Source: Syntrophales bacterium
Lineage (GTDB): Bacteria > Desulfobacterota > Syntrophia > Syntrophales > UBA8958
DNA: 5,113 nucleotides
Assembly (NCBI GenBank): GCA_023231165.1
Contig: JALNVY010000179.1
Coordinates: forward strand, 1 to 5,113
Reading direction: 5' to 3'
The translations under genes were made by a program, and so were the position numbers. The notes beneath the pieces are model-generated. The model did not search any database. It worked only from the letters and a program-made list of their open reading frames with translations, and had not been told where the DNA came from. How positions within the stretch are numbered: position 1 is the stretch's first letter; each line of letters opens with the position of its first letter. Positions 1-5,113 of this stretch are shown piece after piece.

Positions 1-4
1 CAAG

Positions 5-784
5 ATGCTCAGTAAACGTATCATCCCCTGCCTGGATGTCCGGGACGGCAAGCTGACAAAAGGCATTAAATTCAAAGGCAATATCGACATCGGCGATCCC
101 GTGGAGGCGGCCCGGGAATACTACGAACAAGGGGCCGACGAAATTGTTTTCTATGACATCACCGCCTCGTCGGATGCTCGCAACATCATGCTCGACGTGG
201 TCCGCCGGGTGGCAGAGACGATCTTCATCCCCTTCTCCGTCGGCGGCGGGATTCGTAGCGTCGGGGACATGCGGGCCGTCATTCTGGCGGGAGCGGAGAA
301 AATCAGCATCAATTCCGAAGCTGTGAAGAATCCCGCCCTTATCGAAGCAGGGGCGAAAGCCTTCGGTAATCAGTGCGTGGTTCTGGGTATGGACGTAAAG
401 AAGGTCGCGATCCGCCCGGAAATCCCTTCGGGATACGAAATCGTCATCCACGGCGGCAGGATCTTTACGGGCCGGGACGCCCTGCAATGGGCCAAGGAGG
501 GCGAAAGTAGAGGGGCGGGGGAGATCTGCCTCAACTCCATCGACGCCGACGGCACCCAGGAGGGCTATGAAATCGAACTGACCCGGCTGGTTTCCTCGCA
601 GGTCAGGATTCCCGTAATTGCCTCCGGCGGAGCCGGCAAGGCGGAACATCTGCTGGACGTCCTGAACGAAGGCCAGGCTGACGCGGCCCTCATCGCCTCC
701 ATCGTCCACTACCGGACCCATACTATCCAGGACTTGAAGACCTATCTGAACGGACATGGTGTAAAAGTACGGATGCAATGGTAA
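5..784 (+). CDS. hisF: Imidazole glycerol phosphate synthase subunit HisF (cyclase)
   Basis: HisF uses ammonia delivered by the glutaminase HisH to convert PRFAR into imidazole glycerol phosphate and AICAR in cytosolic histidine synthesis. The 259-residue protein is close to the usual ~255. The family features can be read directly. The N-terminal RIIPCLDVRDG carries catalytic Asp11, and GMDVKK carries the second catalytic Asp130. R5, E46, K99 and E173 match the ammonia-gate residues of the (beta/alpha)8 barrel; after residue 130 the numbering is shifted about +6 from the Thermotoga enzyme by a longer loop (EIPSGYEIVIHGG). The phosphate-binding loops SVGGGIR (78-84), NSIDADG and IASGGAG are intact. 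The ATG at 5 places Asp11 correctly; only four bases lie upstream, so the ribosome site is mostly out of view. The stop overlaps the next gene's ATG (ATGGTAA), which suggests coupling. Asp11 and the GDPVEAA segment argue against the degenerate HisF paralogs of sugar-amidation pathways. Family certain; the taxonomic flavour is recalled. Confidence 0.97.
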   Translation: MLSKRIIPCLDVRDGKLTKGIKFKGNIDIGDPVEAAREYYEQGADEIVFYDITASSDARNIMLDVVRRVAETIFIPFSVGGGIRSVGDMRAVILAGAEKISINSEAVKNPALIEAGAKAFGNQCVVLGMDVKKVAIRPEIPSGYEIVIHGGRIFTGRDALQWAKEGESRGAGEICLNSIDADGTQEGYEIELTRLVSSQVRIPVIASGGAGKAEHLLDVLNEGQADAALIASIVHYRTHTIQDLKTYLNGHGVKVRMQW

Positions 785-1824
785 ATGATCGCTCATCCAA
801 CCCCATCCTCCACCTAACCTCCCCCTTGAAGGGGGAGGAGATAATTAATTATCCGTCAAAATTAAGCTTTTTTACCGTGATATTATCTTTCCTTTGCCTT
901 CTCCCCGCAATCGCGGCGGCCGGTGAACTCCGCACCATGTCCTTTCTTCCCCAATGGCTCCCCCAAGCCCAGTTTGCCGGCTATTACGTCGCCTACGAAA
1001 AGGGATTCTATCGTAAATATGGGATAGATCTGAAGATCCTCAAGGGCGGTCCTGATTTCCCCGCTGCCGAAATGCTTGGTAAAAATCGGACTGATTTTAC
1101 CACTATGTTTCTCTCCGAAGGAATCCAGCAGCGGGATAAAAAGATCCGTCTGGTCAATATCGGCCAGCTCATGCAGCGCTCCGGGTTCATCCTTGTCGCC
1201 AAAAAGGGAAGTGGCGTTTCTAAACCATCGGATTTACAAAATAAAAAAGTAAGCATGTGGCCGAACTTCCAGGTTCAGCCCCGGGCTTTTTTCCGAAAAT
1301 ACGGCATCGAGGTCAAACCCATTTCCCAGGGGGCAACGGTCAATCTGTTTCTGAGAGGAGGAGTCGATGCCGCTTCCGCCATGTGGTACAATGAGTATCA
1401 TACCATCATTAACTCCGGAATCAATGAAGATGAGCTGACCACCTTCTTTTTTGACCGGTATGGTCTCAATTTTCCAGAAGATGGGATTTATGTCCTCAAA
1501 GAAACCTATGAGCGGGACCGGGAGCTCTGCTGCAAGTTCGTCAAGGCCTCTCTTGCAGGTTGGCAGTACGCCTTTGAAAATCCCGACGAGGCCACGGACA
1601 TCGTCATGAAATATATCAAAGACGCCCATGCCGGCGGCAACCGGGTCCACCAGCGCTGGATGCTTGCCAGAATGAAAGATCTGATGCAACCGGTGGATCC
1701 CAAAGTTCCCATCGGCGCCCTCAATGAGAAAGATTACGATACGGTTGCCGGAGAATTGCAGAAAAACGGTCTTATCCGGACAATCCTCCCCGTCGGTGAG
1801 TTCTATGCCCCTTGCCTTGAATAA
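778..1824 (+). CDS. Periplasmic NMT1/THI5-like (ThiY/SsuA-type) substrate-binding protein
   Basis: This is an extracytoplasmic solute-binding protein of the NMT1/THI5-like fold, whose known members bind pyrimidine precursors of thiamine, sulfonates or similar small organics. Residues 28-48 form a signal peptide (Lys, then LSFFTVILSFLCLLPAIAAA) with a likely type I cleavage after the Ala run and no lipobox. The mature part opens with SFLPQWLPQAQFAGYYVAYE (55-74) and EKGFYRKYGIDLKI, the typical first strand and helix of this family, followed by the SDLQNKKVSMW segment (151-161) and the second lobe. The Cys-rich CCCFC motif of true Thi5 synthases is absent, so this is a binder. The ATG at 778 overlaps the hisF stop. 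The next ~27 residues precede the signal peptide and are partly encoded by a palindromic repeat, so the true start is unsure; the in-frame TTG at 826 and GTG at 877 are weaker options. No permease or ATPase follows. Instead the gene overlaps a sensor phosphatase, which suggests a role in sensing. The ligand is not predictable. Confidence 0.85.
   Translation: MVNDRSSNPILHLTSPLKGEEIINYPSKLSFFTVILSFLCLLPAIAAAGELRTMSFLPQWLPQAQFAGYYVAYEKGFYRKYGIDLKILKGGPDFPAAEMLGKNRTDFTTMFLSEGIQQRDKKIRLVNIGQLMQRSGFILVAKKGSGVSKPSDLQNKKVSMWPNFQVQPRAFFRKYGIEVKPISQGATVNLFLRGGVDAASAMWYNEYHTIINSGINEDELTTFFFDRYGLNFPEDGIYVLKETYERDRELCCKFVKASLAGWQYAFENPDEATDIVMKYIKDAHAGGNRVHQRWMLARMKDLMQPVDPKVPIGALNEKDYDTVAGELQKNGLIRTILPVGEFYAPCLE
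818..838. repeat. Short GC-rich palindrome, REP-like element
   Basis: Perfect inverted repeat: CCTCCCCCTT (818-827), centre G, AAGGGGGAGG (829-838). It is preceded by the C-rich stretch AACCCCATCCTCCACCTAA (799-817). As RNA it would fold into an 8-bp stem of C and G with a TTGAA loop. No U-run follows, so it is not a standard terminator. The pattern resembles the dispersed 'CCCTCTCCCTTGAAGGGAGAGG' class of intergenic repeats that often get translated as ...SPLKGE... in annotated proteins. That likeness is from memory. It sits in the hisF/binding-protein junction and is read through as residues LTSPLKGEE of the second gene. Confidence 0.6.
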
Positions 1825-3787
1825 CCTCAAAGCGACCGGAAAGGGAGGACTGGCCTTCCGGATGTCCCTCTTTATCCTGACCAGTGCAGCCTGCATCTTC
1901 ATTGCGGCCTTTGGTTACAGTTATTACTATTCCCGAAACCAGATCCTGGCAGATGTAAAAAAGAATGCCGAAATCATCACCATCGCCACGGTGAGTAAGA
2001 TCGAGATTGTCCTCAACGGCGTGGAAAAGGTTCCCTCCTATCTCGCCCGATCCCTAGGGAGTTCAAAGCCGGCGCTGCCGGAACTTCAGAAACAGATCAT
2101 CGACCTGCTGCAAACCAATCCCGAGATCTTTGGCTCCGCCGTCGCCTATGAACCCTATGCTTTCGACGCAAAATCAATGTATTCAGCCCCATATATATGC
2201 CGGGGGAAATACGGCGGTCTCGTTCCGTCTTTTTTGGGAAGTGACGAATACCAATACTTTTTCCTGGACTGGTATCAGATCCCCAAGGAGCTGGGCAAGC
2301 CGGTCTGGAGCGAGCCCTACTTCGATGAGGGAGCGGGAAACATAATGATGTCCACCTATTCCGTCCCCTTCTATAATTTTAAAGGTGGAAAGCAGGTATT
2401 CACCGGGATCGTCACCGCCGACATTTCCCTGGAATGGCTGATGGAGACGATCAAGAAGATATCCTCCCATCAATCAAGTTACTCCTTTCTCATCTCCCGC
2501 AATGGCGTATTCGTCTCCCATCCGAATAAGGACTACATCATGCGGGAAAGCATCTTCAGCATCGCGGAAGCCAATAATGATCCGTCGCTCAGAGAGATCG
2601 GCCGGGATATGGTCCGGGGGGGTAAAGGGTTTGTGACCGTGAATAGTTACTTTGCCGGTCAAAAGGCCTGGATGTACTATGCCCCCCTACCCTCTCTGGG
2701 TTGGTCGATTGGGGTGGTCTTCCCGGAAGACAAGCTCTTTGCAAGTATCGGCAAACTGGGTGCCATCATTATGGCGATTGGCGGCGCCGGGTTTCTGGCC
2801 CTCCTGGTCGTCATCATCGCCATTTCCGGAACCATTACCAAGCCCCTCCGCGTCCTCGCCGACAAGGCGGGGGAAATCGCCCGGGGTAATCTGGAAGTGG
2901 AGGTTCCCACGGTCAGGTCTCATGACGAAGTGGCGGCCCTTTCAAACTCCTTCCAGAATATGAAGGTCGCCTTGAAGGAGTATATCAGCAATCTTGCCGA
3001 AACCACCGCCGCTAAGGAACGGATCGAGAGTGAACTGAAGATTGCCCATACGATCCAGATGAGTTTCCTTCCCAAGCGCTTTCCACCCTTTCCGGAAAAG
3101 GAGGAATTTGAAATCTTCGCCGCCCTGGAACCGGCAAAGGAAGTGGGGGGGGATCTCTATGACTTCTTCCTGATTGACGAAGAACACGTATTCTTTTCTA
3201 TCGGTGATGTCTCCGGCAAGGGGGTGCCGGCGGCCCTGTTCATGGCCGTCACCAAAACCCTGATGAAAGGGATTTGCAGCCAGGCGGTTTTCCCTTCCAT
3301 GGCCCTGGAAACAGTTAATCAGGAACTCTGCAAGGACAACGACTCCTCCATGTTTGTCACCGTATTTTGCGGTATTCTGAACTTCAAAACCGGGGAACTC
3401 CTTTTCGCAAATGCCGGCCATAATCTCCCGGTCCTGATTTCCGCGGGCGGTGAAATTAGCTGGCTGGAGTCCCCGCCCGGTTTCCTCCTGGGAATCATGG
3501 AAGACGCTGAATTTGAAACTTCCCGGATGATCCTGACTCCCGGCGACACCTTGTTCCTCTATACCGACGGGGTGACGGAGGCTATGAATCTCCAACAGGA
3601 GTTCTTTTCCGACCCAATCCTGCTCGAGACTATCGCCAAATGCCCGGACCAGCGGACACCGGAAACGATTATTGACTGCGTCATGAAGGCCGTTAAAGCG
3701 TTTACCGGGGAAGAGCCCCAATCAGACGACATCACCATGCTCGCCCTGCATTATCGGGGTAAGGGAGCAGGGAAAGGAATTCATTAG
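1805..3787 (+). CDS. Membrane receptor phosphatase: dCache-HAMP-PP2C (SpoIIE/RsbU type)
   Basis: A 660-residue sensor serine phosphatase. TM1 is at about 18-42 (MSLFILTSAACIFIAAFGY). A periplasmic double-Cache region spans about 45-312, including LDWYQIPKELGKPVWSEPYF (154-173) and FTGIVTADISLEWL (199-212). TM2 is at about 317-344, HAMP at about 341-397 (TKPLRVLADKAGEIARGNL, DEVAALSNSFQNM), and a helical linker ELKIAHTIQMSFLP at 410-423 is typical of RsbU-like proteins. The SpoIIE/PP2C domain is at about 435-650, with metal-site motifs GGDLYDFF (D450), GDVSGKG (D468), NAGHN (536-540), YTDGVTEA (D588) and SDDIT (D641/D642), all intact. Known relatives dephosphorylate STAS anti-sigma antagonists and so release a sigma factor or regulator; no STAS or RsbW-like partner lies in this window. 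An upstream in-frame ATG at 1724 would add 27 residues lying inside the previous gene. The ATG at 1805, with GGTGAG at 1795-1800 and TM1 near the N-terminus, is preferred, giving a 20-base overlap with the binding-protein gene. Co-translation with a periplasmic binder suggests that binder may be its ligand source. Confidence 0.93.
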   Translation: MPLALNNLKATGKGGLAFRMSLFILTSAACIFIAAFGYSYYYSRNQILADVKKNAEIITIATVSKIEIVLNGVEKVPSYLARSLGSSKPALPELQKQIIDLLQTNPEIFGSAVAYEPYAFDAKSMYSAPYICRGKYGGLVPSFLGSDEYQYFFLDWYQIPKELGKPVWSEPYFDEGAGNIMMSTYSVPFYNFKGGKQVFTGIVTADISLEWLMETIKKISSHQSSYSFLISRNGVFVSHPNKDYIMRESIFSIAEANNDPSLREIGRDMVRGGKGFVTVNSYFAGQKAWMYYAPLPSLGWSIGVVFPEDKLFASIGKLGAIIMAIGGAGFLALLVVIIAISGTITKPLRVLADKAGEIARGNLEVEVPTVRSHDEVAALSNSFQNMKVALKEYISNLAETTAAKERIESELKIAHTIQMSFLPKRFPPFPEKEEFEIFAALEPAKEVGGDLYDFFLIDEEHVFFSIGDVSGKGVPAALFMAVTKTLMKGICSQAVFPSMALETVNQELCKDNDSSMFVTVFCGILNFKTGELLFANAGHNLPVLISAGGEISWLESPPGFLLGIMEDAEFETSRMILTPGDTLFLYTDGVTEAMNLQQEFFSDPILLETIAKCPDQRTPETIIDCVMKAVKAFTGEEPQSDDITMLALHYRGKGAGKGIH

Positions 3788-3795
3788 AGAATTCC
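3776..3795 (+). other. Small hairpin spanning the phosphatase stop codon
   Basis: GGAATTC (3776-3782), six-base loop ATTAGA containing the TAG stop, GAATTCC (3789-3795). This is a perfect 7-bp stem visible in the sequence. It has no T-run directly behind it, so a terminator role is doubtful; it could affect coupling to what lies downstream, or be chance. Confidence 0.3.
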
Positions 3796-3798
3796 CGT

Positions 3799-3903
3799 AT
3801 GCGCGCCCTTTTTATCGACAAGATATGCGACCTGCGAATTGAACGGCACCCCCTGACACCGGGTCATGCACCTGATCCCGTGGTTACCTTTATAAAAGAT
3901 TAA
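3799..3903 (+). pseudogene. 5' remnant of a zinc-type alcohol dehydrogenase gene (truncated)
   Basis: An ATG 11 bases after the phosphatase stop opens a 34-codon frame. It begins MRALFIDKICDLRIERHPL and runs to HAPDPV before ending VTFIKD and TAA. The opening matches the usual first strand and loop of medium-chain zinc alcohol dehydrogenases (M-K-A-x-V-x-x-I-C-x-L ... P-L-x-L-x-x-x-P-D-P-V-P), which normally continues with PGPGEVLVRV and the GVCHTEL zinc site. None of that follows in any frame that I can find, so only the first ~30 codons survive, with a break at about 3883-3890. No clear ribosome site is visible. The family call comes from recalled N-terminal patterns in a short fragment and is moderately sure at best. 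The alternative is an unrelated small ORF. Confidence 0.5.
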
Positions 3904-3906
3904 ACT

Positions 3907-3915
3907 GGAGAGGGG
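3907..3915 (+). promoter_or_regulatory. Strong ribosome-binding site of the NHLP precursor frame
   Basis: GGAGAGGGG ends two bases before the ATG at 3918; the GGAG core sits seven bases upstream. It marks that ATG as a genuine former or present start, despite the in-frame stop at codon 8. An AT-rich TATAAA at 3891-3896 could be a -10 element, but no convincing -35 is seen. Confidence 0.6.
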
Positions 3916-3917
3916 AA

Positions 3918-4211
3918 ATGGAAGCAGATAAAAGCGAGTAGAACAAAAAGTATGCAAAGTTGATCGCCAAGGTTTGGAGTGATGAATCCTTCAAAGAGAG
4001 GCTAACATCAGATCCCAAGGCAGTATTGGAAGCAGAAGGTATCTCGGTACCCAAAGATGTGAATAACAGTGTTTTAGAGTAATCTAAAAAGCAAATTTGT
4101 TTAGTTATTCCGCAGAGGCCAGATGATGTAGCTATCGACATAGTTGAAGAGCGTTAAGCTGCATCTGCAGTTGGTTGTATTGCGGGACACTGCATTATGT
4201 GCTGGAAATAA
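3918..4211 (+). pseudogene. NHLP-family RiPP precursor peptide with three in-frame stops
   Basis: Read in the single frame set by the ATG at 3918, the region encodes 97 positions that follow the nitrile-hydratase-type leader (NHLP/TOMM propeptide) pattern from end to end. YAKLIAKVWSDESFKERL (12-29) is the alpha-helical leader segment. DPKAVLEAEGISVP (32-45) is the family's DPxxxLxxxGhxlP turn. CLVIPQRP (61-68) is the LxLPxxP strand. A short acidic stretch EER leads to the junction, and the last 17 positions read AASAVGCIAGHCIMCWK, a Cys-containing core with C87, C92 and C95. The frame is broken by TAG at codon 8 (3939), TAA at codon 55 (4080) and TAA at codon 80 (4155), and ends at TAA 4209. 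There is no frameshift. Intact relatives are modified by cyclodehydratases, radical SAM enzymes or lanthionine synthetases and exported by peptidase-containing ABC transporters; none is in this window. Local GC is low (74 of 180 bases at 3961-4140, against 76 of 120 at 541-660 in hisF). I infer a decayed precursor gene, possibly acquired. Confidence 0.8.
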
Positions 4212-4219
4212 GAGGAATA

Positions 4220-4282
4220 ATGAACGCGGTAAAGCGCAAGGAGGCGATGGTTGCGCTCAGGCCGGTATGTATGGGCGATTAA
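4220..4282 (+). CDS. Doubtful 20-codon ORF after the precursor relic
   Basis: An ATG nine bases after the last precursor stop encodes MNAVKRKEAMVALRPVCMGD. GAGGA at 4212-4216 precedes it with a short spacing of three bases. I recognise no family. It may be the severed start of the next gene of a former RiPP cluster, or chance. Nothing coherent follows in the other two frames. Confidence 0.2.
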   Translation: MNAVKRKEAMVALRPVCMGD

Positions 4283-4286
4283 CCGT

Positions 4287-4315
4287 CTTCCATATGGCAG
4301 CGTGGTAATTATAAT
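4287..4315 (+). promoter_or_regulatory. Candidate sigma70-type promoter for the secreted-protein gene
   Basis: A perfect TATAAT at 4310-4315 lies 44 bases before the gene's ATG, with only a weak -35 match (CTTCCA, 4287-4292) at 17-base spacing. It sits in the AT-rich end of a short non-coding gap. It would give the downstream gene its own transcription, independent of the broken genes to the left. Confidence 0.4.
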
Positions 4316-4346
4316 TGGGAAAAGACATTAAAACGGTTGCGATTGC

Positions 4347-4352
4347 AAGGAG
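4347..4352 (+). promoter_or_regulatory. Ribosome-binding site deciding the start at 4359
   Basis: AAGGAG lies six bases before the ATG at 4359. The in-frame ATG at 4353 touches the site directly and would leave no spacing, so 4359 is the better start. It also gives a classic MKKSTK signal-peptide opening. Confidence 0.75.
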
Positions 4353-4358
4353 ATGCCT

Positions 4359-4874
4359 ATGAAGAAATCAACGAAATTGTTTATCCTTGGAATAGCCTTG
4401 TCTATCATTCCCGTTGCCGGGGCGCAGGCGCAGACCGGTTTAATCATCCGTACAGCCGTGGGCGTGGTGAAGCATCTTACCAGTTCTGGTGATGACCCAG
4501 GCGGCTATCAGCGCCATCCTCATCACCATCAAGAACGGGGAGATGGAGGAGGCGCCAAAGTGCAGCGACAGGAAGTCGCTTCAGTGATTCTGGAGGCCGA
4601 TGCTGACAAGGTATATGCTAAGTCCTTGAAGGTTGTTCAGGAAAACAAGAAGTTGCACATCATCGCTAGTAACGATGAGAGCAGGACCATCAATTTTACC
4701 GATGGTGAAAGAAATGTCGTGATGAAGGTGATACGTTTTCAGAATAATATCGCCCAGATTTTAGTGAGCGCTGTTTCCACTTCTGAAAAAGCGTCCAATA
4801 CTTCCCCGGTAGTAGACGGCATCCTCAGCGTCTGCCAGGAAATAAACACCCGTTGCTCCGTAACCGACGATTAA
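4359..4874 (+). CDS. Secreted protein of unknown function with His-rich linker
   Basis: A 171-residue protein that I cannot assign to a named family. Residues 1-24 are a clear type I signal peptide: MKKSTK, a hydrophobic core LFILGIALSIIPVAG, and AQA before QTG. A low-complexity polar linker at about 42-68 is rich in Gly, Asp and His (YQRHPHHHQERGDGGG, 50-65) and could bind divalent metal. The folded part at about 72-171 starts VASVILEADADKVYAKSLKVV and continues with TINFTDGERNVVMKVIRF and VVDGILSVCQEI. This alternating strand/helix pattern resembles small periplasmic hypothetical proteins that I recall ending in VVDGxLxVCxEMxxxC. C159 and C166 could form a disulfide after export. It has its own ribosome site and probably its own promoter and terminator, so it seems a single-gene unit. 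Its codon use looks less GC-rich than that of hisF. No functional link to the neighbouring relics can be shown. Confidence 0.75.
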   Translation: MKKSTKLFILGIALSIIPVAGAQAQTGLIIRTAVGVVKHLTSSGDDPGGYQRHPHHHQERGDGGGAKVQRQEVASVILEADADKVYAKSLKVVQENKKLHIIASNDESRTINFTDGERNVVMKVIRFQNNIAQILVSAVSTSEKASNTSPVVDGILSVCQEINTRCSVTDD

Positions 4875-5044
4875 GTACGATTGGCGGTTATAAGTGGATG
4901 GCGTCAAGGTCTGGCACATGCCATATTTTTTATGAATGGCAGTCAATCCCTTCAAATCAAAGCGAGAGGTTTCGAGATCTTTCCGGATCAATGATAACGG
5001 GATGAAACGTGCAGATTTTTAAACGCGGTTTTTTCGGAATTGAT

Positions 5045-5091
5045 AACCGGGGGCTGCCTGCATATGGAGTGGACACCCCCGGTTTGTTGTT
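5045..5091 (+). terminator. Probable rho-independent terminator
   Basis: AACCGGGGG (5045-5053) pairs perfectly with CCCCCGGTT (5076-5084). The stem extends inward as TGCC (5055-5058) against GGACA (5071-5075) with one bulged base. TTTGTTGTTT follows on the + strand. It lies ~170 bases after the secreted-protein stop. Between 4875 and 5044 I see no gene, only a weak TGGC-ACAT-GCCA mini-hairpin followed by TATTTTTT (4912-4931). The reverse strand has no T-run after the stem, so the direction is +. Confidence 0.65.
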
Positions 5092-5113
5092 TGATATGGC
5101 GCGGGACCGCCGC

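Noticed and set aside
1234..1902. Long minus-strand ORF of 222 codons opposite the binding protein
   Set aside because: Antisense shadow of a GC-rich gene whose + strand product is clearly a family member; the same applies to the 259-codon minus ORF at 2942-3721 opposite the phosphatase.
3145..3152. Run of eight G (and seven G at 2616-2622) as a phase-variation tract, the first next to catalytic D450
   Set aside because: Both are explained by consecutive Gly codons (GGG/GGT) in conserved or Gly-rich protein positions, and the frame is intact; no further support.
3857..3882. Imperfect hairpin CACCGGGTCA / TGATCCCGTG as a terminator or recombination site
   Set aside because: It has one mismatch and one G-T pair, no following T-run, and lies inside the dehydrogenase-like coding remnant, which explains the sequence.
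3939..3941. TAG as a pyrrolysine codon in the precursor
   Set aside because: The same frame also has two TAA codons that pyrrolysine would not explain, and the upstream phosphatase gene uses TAG as its stop.
3890..4141. Minus-strand ORF of 83 codons across the precursor region
   Set aside because: It lies opposite the NHLP frame, shows no recognisable protein features and has no ribosome site that I can see; it is open only by chance.
4912..4931. TGGC-ACAT-GCCA mini-hairpin with TATTTTTT as a terminator for the secreted-protein gene
   Set aside because: A stem of only 4-5 bp is too weak; the 9-bp hairpin at 5045-5084 is the better candidate.
4936..5022. 28-codon ORF starting MAVNPFKSKREV
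   Set aside because: No ribosome site (preceded by a T-run), no family resemblance, and too short to support.

Overview
The window looks like a piece of a Gram-negative bacterial chromosome, most likely from the Desulfobacterota (the former Deltaproteobacteria). The HisF protein is of the 'NIDIGDPV / FYDITAS' type that I associate with Desulfovibrio and its relatives. A periplasmic binding protein followed by a Cache-HAMP-SpoIIE phosphatase fits such sensory-rich genomes. This placement rests on recall of sequence style, not on a search.

Layout: all credible genes lie on the + strand. Positions 5-784 hold hisF, with every key residue in place. It overlaps by 7 bases a periplasmic NMT1/THI5-like binding protein (778-1824). 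That protein's first ~27 residues look like sequence contributed by a small palindromic repeat (818-838). The binding-protein gene overlaps by 20 bases the gene for a membrane-anchored receptor phosphatase (1805-3787), built as TM, dCache, TM, HAMP and PP2C/SpoIIE. No ABC permease or ATPase is in view. The binding protein and phosphatase therefore look like a sensing pair: a periplasmic ligand carrier feeding a sensor that would act on a partner-switching (anti-sigma antagonist) pathway encoded elsewhere.

Right of 3787 the character changes: GC drops and the genes are broken. Positions 3799-3903 hold only the first ~30 codons of what looks like a zinc-type alcohol dehydrogenase, cut off after the PDPV motif. 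Positions 3918-4211 hold the most interesting item and have no intact ORF on the coding strand. A strong ribosome site and an ATG are followed by a single reading frame that reads as a nitrile-hydratase-leader-peptide (NHLP) RiPP precursor. The frame ends in a short Cys-containing core and is interrupted by three in-frame stops (TAG, TAA, TAA) but by no frameshift. I read it as a decaying or relic precursor gene. No maturation or export gene is in the window.

The last part (4212-5113) holds a doubtful 20-codon ORF, a probable promoter, an intact gene for a small secreted protein of unknown function with a His-rich linker (4359-4874), and a probable rho-independent terminator near the right end (5045-5091).
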